From CAYLXC01 sp964387865 (GTDB lineage: Bacteria > Patescibacteriota > Microgenomatia > Daviesbacterales > UBA10151), in the NCBI GenBank assembly GCA_964387865.1, contig CAYLXC010000019.1, positions 1-17,348 of the forward strand: 17,348 nt of DNA. Direction: 5' to 3'. Shown in pieces: positions 12,471 to 17,348 of the stretch (positions are counted from its first letter, which is position 1; every line of letters starts with the position of its first letter). The position numbers were made by a program, and so were the translations under genes. The notes beneath the pieces were generated by a model. The model was not told where the DNA came from and did no database searches. It was given only the letters and a program-made list of their open reading frames with translations.

Positions 12471-12710
12471 ATGTATTACATTTACATCTTAAAAAGCGAA
12501 AAGGATGGAAAATACTATACAGGTTACAGTAGTGATTTGAGAAAAAGGTTAAAAGATCATCAATCTGGAAATGTAGAATCAACTAAAAATAGAAGACCTC
12601 TGGAATTAATTTACTATGAAGCATACAAAGAAAAGGCTCAAGCTTTAAGAAGAGAAAAATTTCTTAAAAATACTAAAGGTAAATTACAATTAAGAAAACA
12701 GCTTGCCTAA
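12471..12710 (+). CDS. single-domain GIY-YIG endonuclease (UPF0213-like)
   Basis: This encodes 79 residues forming one GIY-YIG nuclease domain: the first half motif YYIYILKS, the second as GKYYTGYS, the conserved Arg in SDLRKRLKDH, and the catalytic Glu helix ALRREKFLKN. Small proteins of this type are usually annotated as putative endonucleases; their substrates are mostly unknown. ATG 12471 is preceded by AGGA with 7 bases of spacing, but that AGGA is buried in the GATAGGAC arm of an inverted repeat, so translation may be held down by RNA structure. Its position directly downstream of a tRNA-Leu and repeat cluster suggests a mobile or selfish unit (inference). It converges on the 524-aa gene. 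Confidence 0.88.
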   Translation: MYYIYILKSEKDGKYYTGYSSDLRKRLKDHQSGNVESTKNRRPLELIYYEAYKEKAQALRREKFLKNTKGKLQLRKQLA

Positions 12711-12749
12711 AAAAGTTCAACCTAAATCCTTTGTAAAGAACCTATAATG

Positions 12750-14324
12750 TTATGAACCTCTTCTTCTGGTAAATGATTCGTGAAATGCATTATTGGTATT
12801 TCTTATTGCTTGACGCAGATTTGCGGGTCTAAGGGTATCAGGTAAATCTCCCGTTTCTGGTAATAACTTGGGTAATCCATCTCCAAAAACAATATCTTCA
12901 ACCTTAACCTCGGGGTTAATATGTCCCCATGGAATATGAACAAAATAATAACGAATTTCAGAAGCAACATCATAAATGCTATAAATATAGGGTTGTTCAG
13001 ATGCCTTTAACCTGCGCATAAGATCCAAATGTTCTTCGACTGTTTCTCTAGGAGTAATTCTTGAGCCTTTATATTGACCACTTTCTACTGTATAAATCAT
13101 TCCAGAAGAATCAACTCCTGCATTCTGTAATGATTCCTTCTTGTTTTCTACAGATAAACTTCCACCATGAAGAGTGATTCCATTCGTGTTCACAACGTTG
13201 TAATAACCTCCTCCATAATCCTGCATCATCGTTGCCGCTAAATCACCAGTAGATATGAGTGGGGAATTCAGTGATTGTTCTGGGGTAGTGCCGGGGTGTA
13301 CATGTATGAAAACATTCTGATTAAAAGAGCTTCTTCTCTCTCCGTTGAATACTGATCTCTCTGACCCACGTAGATATTCCAAATTAGGAGTATCACTTTC
13401 TGAGTTCCGACTTATCAACATCCCATATTCCCGATTATCCTGCTCTGTAGCGCGGATCATATCTCCTAAATCAGCCCAGGTGGGAGAACGTCTTTCCTGA
13501 CCCATTGATCTTCTATCTATCCAAGGTTCCCTATCTGATTTATTAAATGGATTTGTATGTGTTCCTAATTCTGGATCAACTTTTCTAAAAACTGCCTCAA
13601 ACCTTGATATTCTTTCATGATCTTCAGGAGTAAGTTCTTTAAGATGTTGGTAGTATTCGACTAGATTCTGCATATGATGAAAATCTAATTTAGATGCCAA
13701 CTCAGCAAATTTGCCTAAAACAGTTTGATAATTAGTTCCTGCATGGGCAAGGGCAGCGGGAATAGTTTCTCCAACAAGTAAGGCCGCATCTGCTAGTTTA
13801 CTATTCCGGTGTTGCAGTAATAATTCATCTTCTTCAATAGGTCGTAAGTATCTCCTTTCATCTTGTCTGAGGTGCCCAATGATTCGGGAACCGAGTTGAA
13901 AAACCCCAATTATATTTTCAGCTGTTGCCAAATTACCTAACCGATCTATCATATTAGCCGGAAAACCTGCTAGGAATCTATCCAACTTACCAAAATCAGA
14001 CGTTTCATCATTTAACTTTTTGGTATATAAGTTGGAGGCAATATCTTGGATAAAAATATTAGCTGCTTCTAGTATTTGGGCTTGCTCAGATTCTTTGGGA
14101 AAATGTTCTTTTAAGGTGGTTTGGGTAAAAGTTAATGCAGTTTCAGCATTGAATTCCTTTTGTCTATCACCATATCTTCCATGTAATCCTCCTTCGTAAG
14201 CCTTTAATCCTTCAGCAGGAATTAAAGTATCGAATTCGGAGTATAACATACCTAGATTGTTCAATTGACCTTTAAGATCTTGAGAGGGAACTACTTCACC
14301 TGTTTCCAAACCATGGTTATCCAT
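12750..14324 (-). CDS. large protein with a JAMM/MPN-like metalloprotease motif
   Basis: This 524-residue soluble protein has no signal or membrane segment. Residues 1-250 are mostly helical and unrecognised. From about 295 the sequence shows what looks like a JAMM (MPN+) motif: REYGMLISRN with E299, then FIHVHPG with H341 and H343, then S358-TG-D361 in LISTGDLAATM, followed by YNVVNTNGITLHGG. The E-x(n)-HxH-x(n)-SxxD order and the following strand match zinc isopeptidases of the RPN11/RadC/JAB superfamily, although the HxH to S gap is longer than usual. Residues 400-524 are unassigned. It is the last gene of a minus-strand group behind the Doc/AbrB pair. No ribosome site is seen at its ATG. 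Assignment is by eye. Confidence 0.75.
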   Translation of the reverse strand: MDNHGLETGEVVPSQDLKGQLNNLGMLYSEFDTLIPAEGLKAYEGGLHGRYGDRQKEFNAETALTFTQTTLKEHFPKESEQAQILEAANIFIQDIASNLYTKKLNDETSDFGKLDRFLAGFPANMIDRLGNLATAENIIGVFQLGSRIIGHLRQDERRYLRPIEEDELLLQHRNSKLADAALLVGETIPAALAHAGTNYQTVLGKFAELASKLDFHHMQNLVEYYQHLKELTPEDHERISRFEAVFRKVDPELGTHTNPFNKSDREPWIDRRSMGQERRSPTWADLGDMIRATEQDNREYGMLISRNSESDTPNLEYLRGSERSVFNGERRSSFNQNVFIHVHPGTTPEQSLNSPLISTGDLAATMMQDYGGGYYNVVNTNGITLHGGSLSVENKKESLQNAGVDSSGMIYTVESGQYKGSRITPRETVEEHLDLMRRLKASEQPYIYSIYDVASEIRYYFVHIPWGHINPEVKVEDIVFGDGLPKLLPETGDLPDTLRPANLRQAIRNTNNAFHESFTRRRGS

Positions 14325-14331
14325 ATTAAAT

Positions 14332-14463
14332 TTAGTATAGCACTTCTTCTTCAGCTTGATATGTTTCCATTAATCTCCTAAAATGAGCTATAATTTGGAT
14401 GAATTCTAGATCGGAGAGGTGTTCAAGATAAAATGCCTCTTCTGCACAATTTCTTGTTACTCC
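14332..14463 (-). pseudogene. coding-like fragment without a start
   Basis: Directly after, and in frame with, the TAA of the 105-aa gene, an open frame of 43 codons runs to TAA at 14332-14334. It reads RNCAEEAFYLEHLSDLEF, then IQIIAHFRRLMETYQAEEE. The composition is protein-like and a GGAG lies right after the previous stop, but no ATG, GTG or TTG is in frame before a late Met. It may be a decayed gene, a gene with a shifted start (a TTG lies in the +1 frame 9 bases after GGAG), or part of the upstream gene cut by a nonsense change. Confidence 0.35.
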
Positions 14464-14781
14464 TTAGACTGTTTCGGGGAGTGGCTCAAGTTCTAATTCA
14501 GGAGGAACATTAACTTTGGCCTTCTTCTCAAGTGTCTTCACCCTCATTCCAGTTTTTCTAATATTTGCGTCATTAATTTTATACATGTCAGCATATCCCT
14601 TAACAGTACCTTCAAGTTCTATTATTGCCGCCGTATTAGCATCTAACCTCCGATTAATTGCTGCAAGGCCAGTATCAGGATTATTAAGTGTAGATTCAAT
14701 GCCATCCAACCTATGATTAACAGGATCAACAGCCTGTTTTATAGCGCTTTCGATAATAGTTTTTAACTTATTTTCATCCAC
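14464..14781 (-). CDS. coiled-coil hypothetical protein, 105 aa
   Basis: The reading MDENKLKTIIESAIKQ continues as a heptad-like helix through about residue 90 (HRLDGIES, INRRLDAN, IIELEGTVKGYADMY, VKTLEKKAK) and ends in an acidic Pro/Glu tail. It is soluble and probably oligomeric. Similar proteins are, from memory, common hypotheticals in this lineage, without known function. The start is GTG at 14781 with no clear ribosome site. It lies 38 bases after the Doc gene, so it may be part of the toxin-antitoxin transcript. Confidence 0.7.
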   Translation of the reverse strand: MDENKLKTIIESAIKQAVDPVNHRLDGIESTLNNPDTGLAAINRRLDANTAAIIELEGTVKGYADMYKINDANIRKTGMRVKTLEKKAKVNVPPELELEPLPETV

Positions 14782-14819
14782 GTACTGATAATAATCTTTC
14801 TAATTCGAAAAAACAAGAT

Positions 14820-15233
14820 TTAATTCTTAGTTTTAGAAGAATGTTCTTTTAGCCATTTAGAGATTTGTTCAACTGTATAATCCTGATTGTGTGCTCTTCT
14901 CGTAAACTTAACAGCCTCTTTTCTTCTGAATTCAACTTTCCATCTGTTATATTCTAAAAATAAAACAGCACTAAAAAGTGATGTCCTTTTATTCCCATCT
15001 AAAAATGGATGATTGTTAATTATTGAATGAAAAAGTGCAGCGGCTTTATCAAAAATACTCTTATATGCATCTTGAAAAGCAACTGACATTTGTGGTCTTC
15101 CAACAGCAATCCTCAATAAGTTTAAATCCCTAACACCATGCAGTCCACCATATTGGGAAACCATCTCTTCATTGACAGCGATAACTTCACCCTCGGTAAG
15201 AAACTTAACTACACTTTTGCCAGATCTTGCCAT
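14820..15233 (-). CDS. Doc-type (death-on-curing) toxin
   Basis: This 137-residue member of the Fic/Doc superfamily shows the Doc form of the motif, HPFLDGNKRT (H75-T84), preceded by KAAALFHSIINN and an N-terminal FLTEGEVIAVNEEMV as in Doc. Doc of phage P1 phosphorylates EF-Tu and stops translation; classic Fic enzymes carry GNGR instead of GNKR and transfer AMP. The motif is intact, so the toxin should be active. It overlaps the antitoxin gene by 25 bases. The AGGAG before the ATG at 15233 is only one base away, suggesting translation coupled to the antitoxin and a low toxin yield. The partner is an AbrB-like protein rather than Phd. Confidence 0.9.
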   Translation of the reverse strand: MARSGKSVVKFLTEGEVIAVNEEMVSQYGGLHGVRDLNLLRIAVGRPQMSVAFQDAYKSIFDKAAALFHSIINNHPFLDGNKRTSLFSAVLFLEYNRWKVEFRRKEAVKFTRRAHNQDYTVEQISKWLKEHSSKTKN

Positions 15234-15448
15234 ACTCCTGCGTATTTTCTGGACAGTTTCTTAATAAGCTTTGCCACATTAGGATCAATATCTGTTGGTT
15301 TTCTTCCTTCTCTTTTTGTGGTAAGGAGTAGACCTTCTTCGGTTTGTCTCCACTCAATTTTAGACCCGTCCCTGATGCTTAACTGATGAGCATAGGCTTT
15401 CGGGACTGTTACAGCTATGGAGTTACCATTCTTAAATACTTTTCTCAC
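15209..15448 (-). CDS. AbrB/MazE-family antitoxin
   Basis: This encodes 79 residues from GTG 15448. The swapped-hairpin DNA-binding domain is VRKVFKNGNSIAVTVPKAYA, then LSIRDGSKIEWRQTEEGLLL (residues 1-44). A C-terminal tail (about 50-79, NVAKLIKKLSRKYAGVWQDL) is the likely toxin-binding part. An open frame continues upstream to 15595, but that part spans the promoter and palindrome and does not resemble protein, so it was excluded. GTG has AAAGGA 8 bases upstream; the TTG at 15472 has no ribosome site. It should neutralise Doc and repress its own promoter through the palindrome at 15543-15564 (inference from the family). Confidence 0.85.
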   Translation of the reverse strand: MRKVFKNGNSIAVTVPKAYAHQLSIRDGSKIEWRQTEEGLLLTTKREGRKPTDIDPNVAKLIKKLSRKYAGVWQDLAKV

Positions 15449-15535
15449 GTTTTGAATCCTTTCAAAAGGCAAGGTTCTGACGGCTGAGCAGTATAATTTT
15501 ACAAACTGCGAAGACGTCAGGTCCTTATAATAATA

Positions 15536-15565
15536 ATTGTACTGACAATGTACAGACATTGTCAA
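15536..15565 (-). promoter_or_regulatory. promoter of the antitoxin-toxin operon
   Basis: Minus strand: perfect TTGACA (15560-15565), an 18-base spacer, TACAAT (15536-15541). The distance to the antitoxin GTG leaves a leader of about 80 bases. Confidence 0.75.
15543..15564. promoter_or_regulatory. palindromic operator within the antitoxin promoter
   Basis: TGACAATG (15543-15550), 6 bases, CATTGTCA (15557-15564): a perfect inverted repeat filling the spacer and overlapping the -35. This is the expected place for autorepression by the dimeric AbrB-like antitoxin. Confidence 0.65.
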
Positions 15566-15584
15566 GTAACAATTAAGCTGGTAA

Positions 15585-15611
15585 ACCACAATCATGTTAA
15601 CTGATTGTGGT
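15585..15611. repeat. perfect 10-bp inverted repeat upstream of the tRNA half-gene
   Basis: ACCACAATCA (15585-15594), TGTTAAC, TGATTGTGGT (15602-15611). It lies between the divergent antitoxin promoter and the tRNA-half promoter and overlaps the latter's extended -10. It could be an operator or part of a mobile element end. Confidence 0.7.
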
Positions 15612-15616
15612 AAAAT
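15608..15616 (+). promoter_or_regulatory. extended -10 in front of the tRNA-Leu 5' half
   Basis: TGGTAAAAT, ending 10 bases before the tRNA-like sequence at 15627, the spacing of a true tRNA promoter. No good -35 is visible. Confidence 0.5.
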
Positions 15617-15626
15617 GGAGCGGAAT

Positions 15627-15663
15627 GCGGACGTGGTGAAATGGTAGACGCTTTAATCTTGAG
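15627..15663 (+). pseudogene. orphan 5' half of a tRNA-Leu(GAG)
   Basis: GCGGACG TG GTGAAATGGTAGACGC is a normal tRNA-Leu acceptor 5' strand and D-arm, and TAATC TTGAG is the 5' anticodon stem and loop with anticodon GAG. After GAG the sequence runs into the homing endonuclease region. No matching 3' half (GATTA..., CGTCCGC) exists in the window. It is similar over its length to the 5' half of the complete tRNA-Leu(GAG) at 16297. Confidence 0.7.
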
Positions 15664-15681
15664 ATATGATATACTGAATTT

Positions 15682-16332
15682 GTGAACTGGAGTTCGGATT
15701 TTGCATACGCAGTGGGTCTGATTACTACTGATGGTAATTTATCCAAGGATGGGAGGCACTTAGATTTTACTTCTAAGGATATAGAGCAAATCGAAAACTT
15801 TCGAAGGATTCTTAAATTAACTAATAAAATAGGCCTTAAATCTAGCGGTTTTTCTAACAAGAGATATTTCAGAGTGCAATTTGGGAATGTAAAACTTTAT
15901 AAATTCTTATTGAGTATTGGACTAACTCCCAATAAGTCAAAAACAATGAGTAAAATTGTAATTCCAGATAGATTTTTTCGTGATTTTTTAAGAGGCCATT
16001 TAGATGGTGATGGATATAATTATTCCTACTGGGATCCCAGATGGAAAAGTAGCTTCATGTTATACACTGGTTTTGTGTCAGCTAGTTTAGTCCACTTAGA
16101 GTGGTTAAATAGCGAAATAGAAAGGTTGTATAAATTGAAAGGTAGGATAAAATTTGGAAGAAGGGCATATCAATTAAAATTTGCTAAATATGCTTCTGTA
16201 AAATTATTAGCAAAGATATATTACAAGAAGGATTTAATTTGTCTTACTAGGAAAAGGTTTAAAATTGAAGGAGCATTGGATATAATACGTAAGGAAGCCG
16301 GGGTGCTGAAATTGGTAAACAGACTACCTTGA
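15682..16332 (+). CDS. LAGLIDADG homing endonuclease
   Basis: This encodes 216 residues with both LAGLIDADG helices: VGLITTDG (residues 11-18) and RGHLDGDG (104-111), each ending in the catalytic acidic residue. The opening NWSSDFAYAVGL and SKDGRHLDFTSKD are typical of the double-motif monomeric family, which cuts long specific sites and spreads by gene conversion. GTG at 15682 is the only start after an in-frame TGA at 15667; no ribosome site is obvious. The last 11 residues (A206-P216) are encoded by the first bases of the complete tRNA-Leu(GAG), and the TGA stop overlaps its anticodon. There is no space for a group I ribozyme core, so this is not a classic intron ORF. See finding on the composite locus. 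Confidence 0.88.
   Translation: MNWSSDFAYAVGLITTDGNLSKDGRHLDFTSKDIEQIENFRRILKLTNKIGLKSSGFSNKRYFRVQFGNVKLYKFLLSIGLTPNKSKTMSKIVIPDRFFRDFLRGHLDGDGYNYSYWDPRWKSSFMLYTGFVSASLVHLEWLNSEIERLYKLKGRIKFGRRAYQLKFAKYASVKLLAKIYYKKDLICLTRKRFKIEGALDIIRKEAGVLKLVNRLP
16258..16286 (+). promoter_or_regulatory. promoter of tRNA-Leu(GAG) inside the endonuclease ORF
   Basis: TTTAAA (16258-16263), a 17-base spacer, perfect TATAAT (16281-16286), 10 bases before the tRNA 5' end. The promoter is embedded in codons near residues 193-202 of the endonuclease frame. Confidence 0.6.
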
Positions 16333-16383
16333 GGTGGTAGCGTCCGAAAGGATTTGCAGGTTCAACTCCTGTCCCCGGCACCA
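16297..16383 (+). tRNA. tRNA-Leu (anticodon GAG)
   Basis: An 87-nt complete type II tRNA with CCA. The acceptor GCCGGGG pairs with CCCCGGC, the anticodon stem CTACC/GGTAG encloses TTGAGGT (anticodon GAG), the variable arm is GTCC GAAA GGAT, and the T-arm is GCAGG TTCAACT CCTGT. Its 5' half doubles as the end of the homing endonuclease ORF. It is followed by GAGGGTTTTTTTATTTTTT, a likely processing or termination region. Confidence 0.95.
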
Positions 16384-16408
16384 TGAGGGTTTTTTTATTT
16401 TTTCTTTG

Positions 16409-16436
16409 AGATTAGCTTGATTTATCAAGCTAATCT
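16409..16436. repeat. 12-bp perfect hairpin after tRNA-Leu(GAG)
   Basis: AGATTAGCTTGA (16409-16420), TTTA, TCAAGCTAATCT (16425-16436). On the plus strand the T-run (16390-16405) precedes rather than follows the stem, and on the minus strand no T-run follows, so it is not a standard terminator for either side. It may be a bidirectional stop or transcript-end protecting hairpin between the tRNA and the convergent gene. Confidence 0.65.
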
Positions 16437-16437
16437 T

Positions 16438-16450
16438 AGGTTCAACTCCT
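16438..16450 (+). repeat. tRNA T-arm-like fragment
   Basis: AGGTTCAACTCCT repeats 13 bases of the T-arm of tRNA-Leu(GAG) 70 bases upstream, but no tRNA surrounds it. Similar fragments occur at 17230-17258 and 17335-17347. Confidence 0.45.
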
Positions 16451-16487
16451 TTATAGGTTGCAAACCCTTAGCAATCTTTATAAAAAA

Positions 16488-16727
16488 CTACTTGTCTTTC
16501 GGCTGTGCGTCGAATTCATTTTGGAATTTTTCCATCCATTGTTTAACTGCTTCTGGGTCATTCATGTTTTGTTTCATAGCCTCCATAACTTTAATATGGT
16601 TTTGATCTCCCTTAGCAGCCATTTCCATTCCGTGATTTTGACTATTCTTTATCATTTCTTCAGCAGATTCACCATGGATAAGTGCATCACACGGTCCGTA
16701 TAGTTGTTTACATGTCATTGTCTTCAT
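16488..16727 (-). CDS. DUF1059-like small protein
   Basis: This encodes 79 residues starting MKTMTCKQLYGPCDALIHG, with a pattern close to the DUF1059 family (MTCKQLGG-CD...HGE, then EEM and HGMEM). The two cysteines C6 and C13 are kept. The C-terminal half is a charged helix (HIKVMEAMKQNM, EAVKQWMEKFQNEFDAQ). It is soluble and of unknown function; some relatives are predicted metal- or DNA-binding, which is unproven. It has the best ribosome site in the window, GGAGGTGA at 16733-16740, 5 bases before the ATG, so it is probably well translated. Divergent from the DUF1905-like gene. Confidence 0.8.
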   Translation of the reverse strand: MKTMTCKQLYGPCDALIHGESAEEMIKNSQNHGMEMAAKGDQNHIKVMEAMKQNMNDPEAVKQWMEKFQNEFDAQPKDK

Positions 16728-16756
16728 TTAAATCACCTCCCCCTTGTAGTTTATAG

Positions 16757-16785
16757 ATTATACTTTATAGGGCAAGTGCTATTAA
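16757..16785 (-). promoter_or_regulatory. promoter of the DUF1059-like gene
   Basis: Minus strand TTAATA (16780-16785), 17 bases, perfect TATAAT (16757-16762), about 30 bases before the ATG with a strong ribosome site in between. Confidence 0.55.
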
Positions 16786-16821
16786 ACATGCGATTGCGAC
16801 TGAGGAGCAGGATTTGATAGG

Positions 16822-17112
16822 ATGAGAGACATGGAGTGGGATATTTCCTTTAAAGGGACTGTACAAAAATTCTCTGACGATGGAGGCTGGGTATACGTGG
16901 CGGTGCCTAAAAAACATAAGATTTACTTGCAACAACAGAGGGGTGCTTGGGGGATGTATCCGATTACAGCACATGTTGGTAAAACGACTTGGCAAACCAA
17001 ACTTATGATGAAAAAAGGTGGTGATTTTTTTGTGGCTCTTAAGCTAGCTATTCGAAATAAAGAAAAAATTGCTATAGGTTATAGTGTCACAGTTTCAATT
17101 AAGCTGAGGTAA
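16822..17112 (+). CDS. DUF1905 domain protein
   Basis: This encodes 96 residues forming one small beta-barrel-like DUF1905 domain: ISFKGTVQKFSDDGGWVYVAVP, then RGAWGMYPITAHVGKTTWQTKLM, then DFFVALKLAIRNKEKIAIGYSVTVSI. The order 'phi-G-W-x-(phi)3-P ... VxAxVGxTxWxTxLxx' is typical of the family. The function is not established; members often stand alone or are fused to YdeI-like domains. The start at ATG 16822 is weakly supported: GAGGAG lies 14 bases upstream, and a second ATG (16831) is in frame. Confidence 0.85.
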   Translation: MRDMEWDISFKGTVQKFSDDGGWVYVAVPKKHKIYLQQQRGAWGMYPITAHVGKTTWQTKLMMKKGGDFFVALKLAIRNKEKIAIGYSVTVSIKLR

Positions 17113-17114
17113 AA

Positions 17115-17222
17115 ATGGAAACTGTTTTAGTTCGAGATAATCTTTGAGCTGTTTTAGCTGAAAAGCAAGTAGTTCAATTTGTTCACGGTCAGCAAAGAAA
17201 GTTGTATAATTTAACTTGTTGA
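17115..17222 (+). pseudogene. short interrupted frame after the DUF1905 gene
   Basis: ATG 17115 has GAGG 5 bases upstream (it overlaps the end of the preceding gene) and reads METVLVRDNL, then TGA, then in the same frame AVLAEKQVVQFVHGQQRKLY, then NLTC and a second TGA. The second part is protein-like. UGA is a stop elsewhere in the window, so this is more likely a decayed small gene than recoding. No family is recognised. Confidence 0.3.
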
Positions 17223-17348
17223 GGGTAAAAGGTTCAATTTGACTTCCGTCCCCTGCACTAGAGAAGACCTAAGTTCAAATTTTCTGAATTAGATCCTTAT
17301 TTTTTAATACTTTTCTATTTTTGAAGCTATTTTTAGATTCAACTCCTT
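17223..17348. other. non-coding end of window with T-arm-like tRNA debris
   Basis: No gene is seen. AGGTTCAA (17230-17237) with CCGTCCCCTGCAC (17246-17258) resembles a T-arm plus acceptor 3' strand with deletions, and AGATTCAACTCCT (17335-17347) resembles the T-arm of the tRNA-Leu genes; a tRNA may continue beyond the right edge. Confidence 0.3.

Noticed and set aside
15449..15595. N-terminal extension of the antitoxin frame
   Set aside because: It spans the consensus promoter and palindrome, would start upstream of the likely transcript start, and reads unlike the AbrB family.
15627..15710. Complete 84-nt tRNA-Leu ending at GCATACGC
   Set aside because: The acceptor pairs only 5 of 7 and the anticodon and T stems fail; the 3' part is the conserved N-terminal coding sequence (NWSSDFAYAVGL) of the endonuclease.
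15664..16327. Group I intron in a tRNA-Leu
   Set aside because: The endonuclease frame fills the whole interval, leaving no room for the ribozyme core, and the two flanking tRNA parts do not pair as exons.
17145..17222. UGA recoding (as Gly or Trp) suggested by an open frame across TGA
   Set aside because: UGA ends murT and the 68-aa gene with normal start overlaps, so it is a stop here; a decayed gene is simpler.

Overview
The window looks like part of a Candidate Phyla Radiation (Patescibacteria) chromosome, most likely of the Microgenomates type. This is inferred from the AT-rich composition, tightly packed genes, pared-down aminoacyl-tRNA synthetases, the MurT/GatD pair, SLT-like wall hydrolases of a type I associate with that group, and many small unassigned proteins. 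UGA is used as an ordinary stop (murT and the small membrane gene upstream of thrS), so the code appears standard.

Positions 43-12148 form one long block read on the minus strand. In order of transcription it holds: the YvcK-family gene; two tandem paralogous lytic-transglycosylase-like genes; murT, a small membrane protein and gatD (lipid II amidation); tRNA-Leu(UAG); a 204-aa unknown; tRNA-Val(GAC); a small membrane protein; then the translation cluster thrS, infC, rpmI, a 50-aa ORF, rplT, a 161-aa unknown, pheS, pheT and a secreted 129-aa protein. Several internal promoters can be read. Those of yvcK and murT place the -10 box only 6-8 nt from the ATG, which predicts leaderless mRNAs. infC appears to start at a CUG codon directly after a five-codon upstream reading frame. 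ThrRS lacks its TGS and editing domains, PheT lacks its EMAP-II-like and FDX-ACB domains, and MurT lacks the usual cysteine zinc ribbon.

From 12.2 kb on the region is accessory in character. On the plus strand, tRNA-Leu(CAG) is followed by about 150 bp of nested inverted repeats and a GIY-YIG nuclease gene. On the minus strand an operon runs from an AbrB/MazE-like antitoxin and a Doc toxin (promoter overlapping a perfect palindrome), through a coiled-coil protein, to a 524-aa protein with a JAMM-like metalloprotease motif. Back on the plus strand, a promoter-bearing 5' half of a tRNA-Leu is followed by a LAGLIDADG homing endonuclease ORF whose reading frame runs into a complete tRNA-Leu(GAG) and stops inside its anticodon. 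The six bases CTTGAG bracket the insert on both sides. A DUF1059-like gene, a DUF1905-like gene and scattered T-arm-like tRNA fragments complete the window.

Short palindromic repeats of the GCGAAG / CTGAGC type occur both between genes and, in frame, inside pheT and murT. murT also carries four copies of a 7-bp repeat, a unit that is not a multiple of three. The most unusual features are the tRNA-Leu/homing-endonuclease composite, the infC start, the 50-aa ORF in the ribosomal protein cluster and the JAMM-motif protein encoded behind the toxin-antitoxin pair. All family assignments come from reading motifs by eye; no database search was run.
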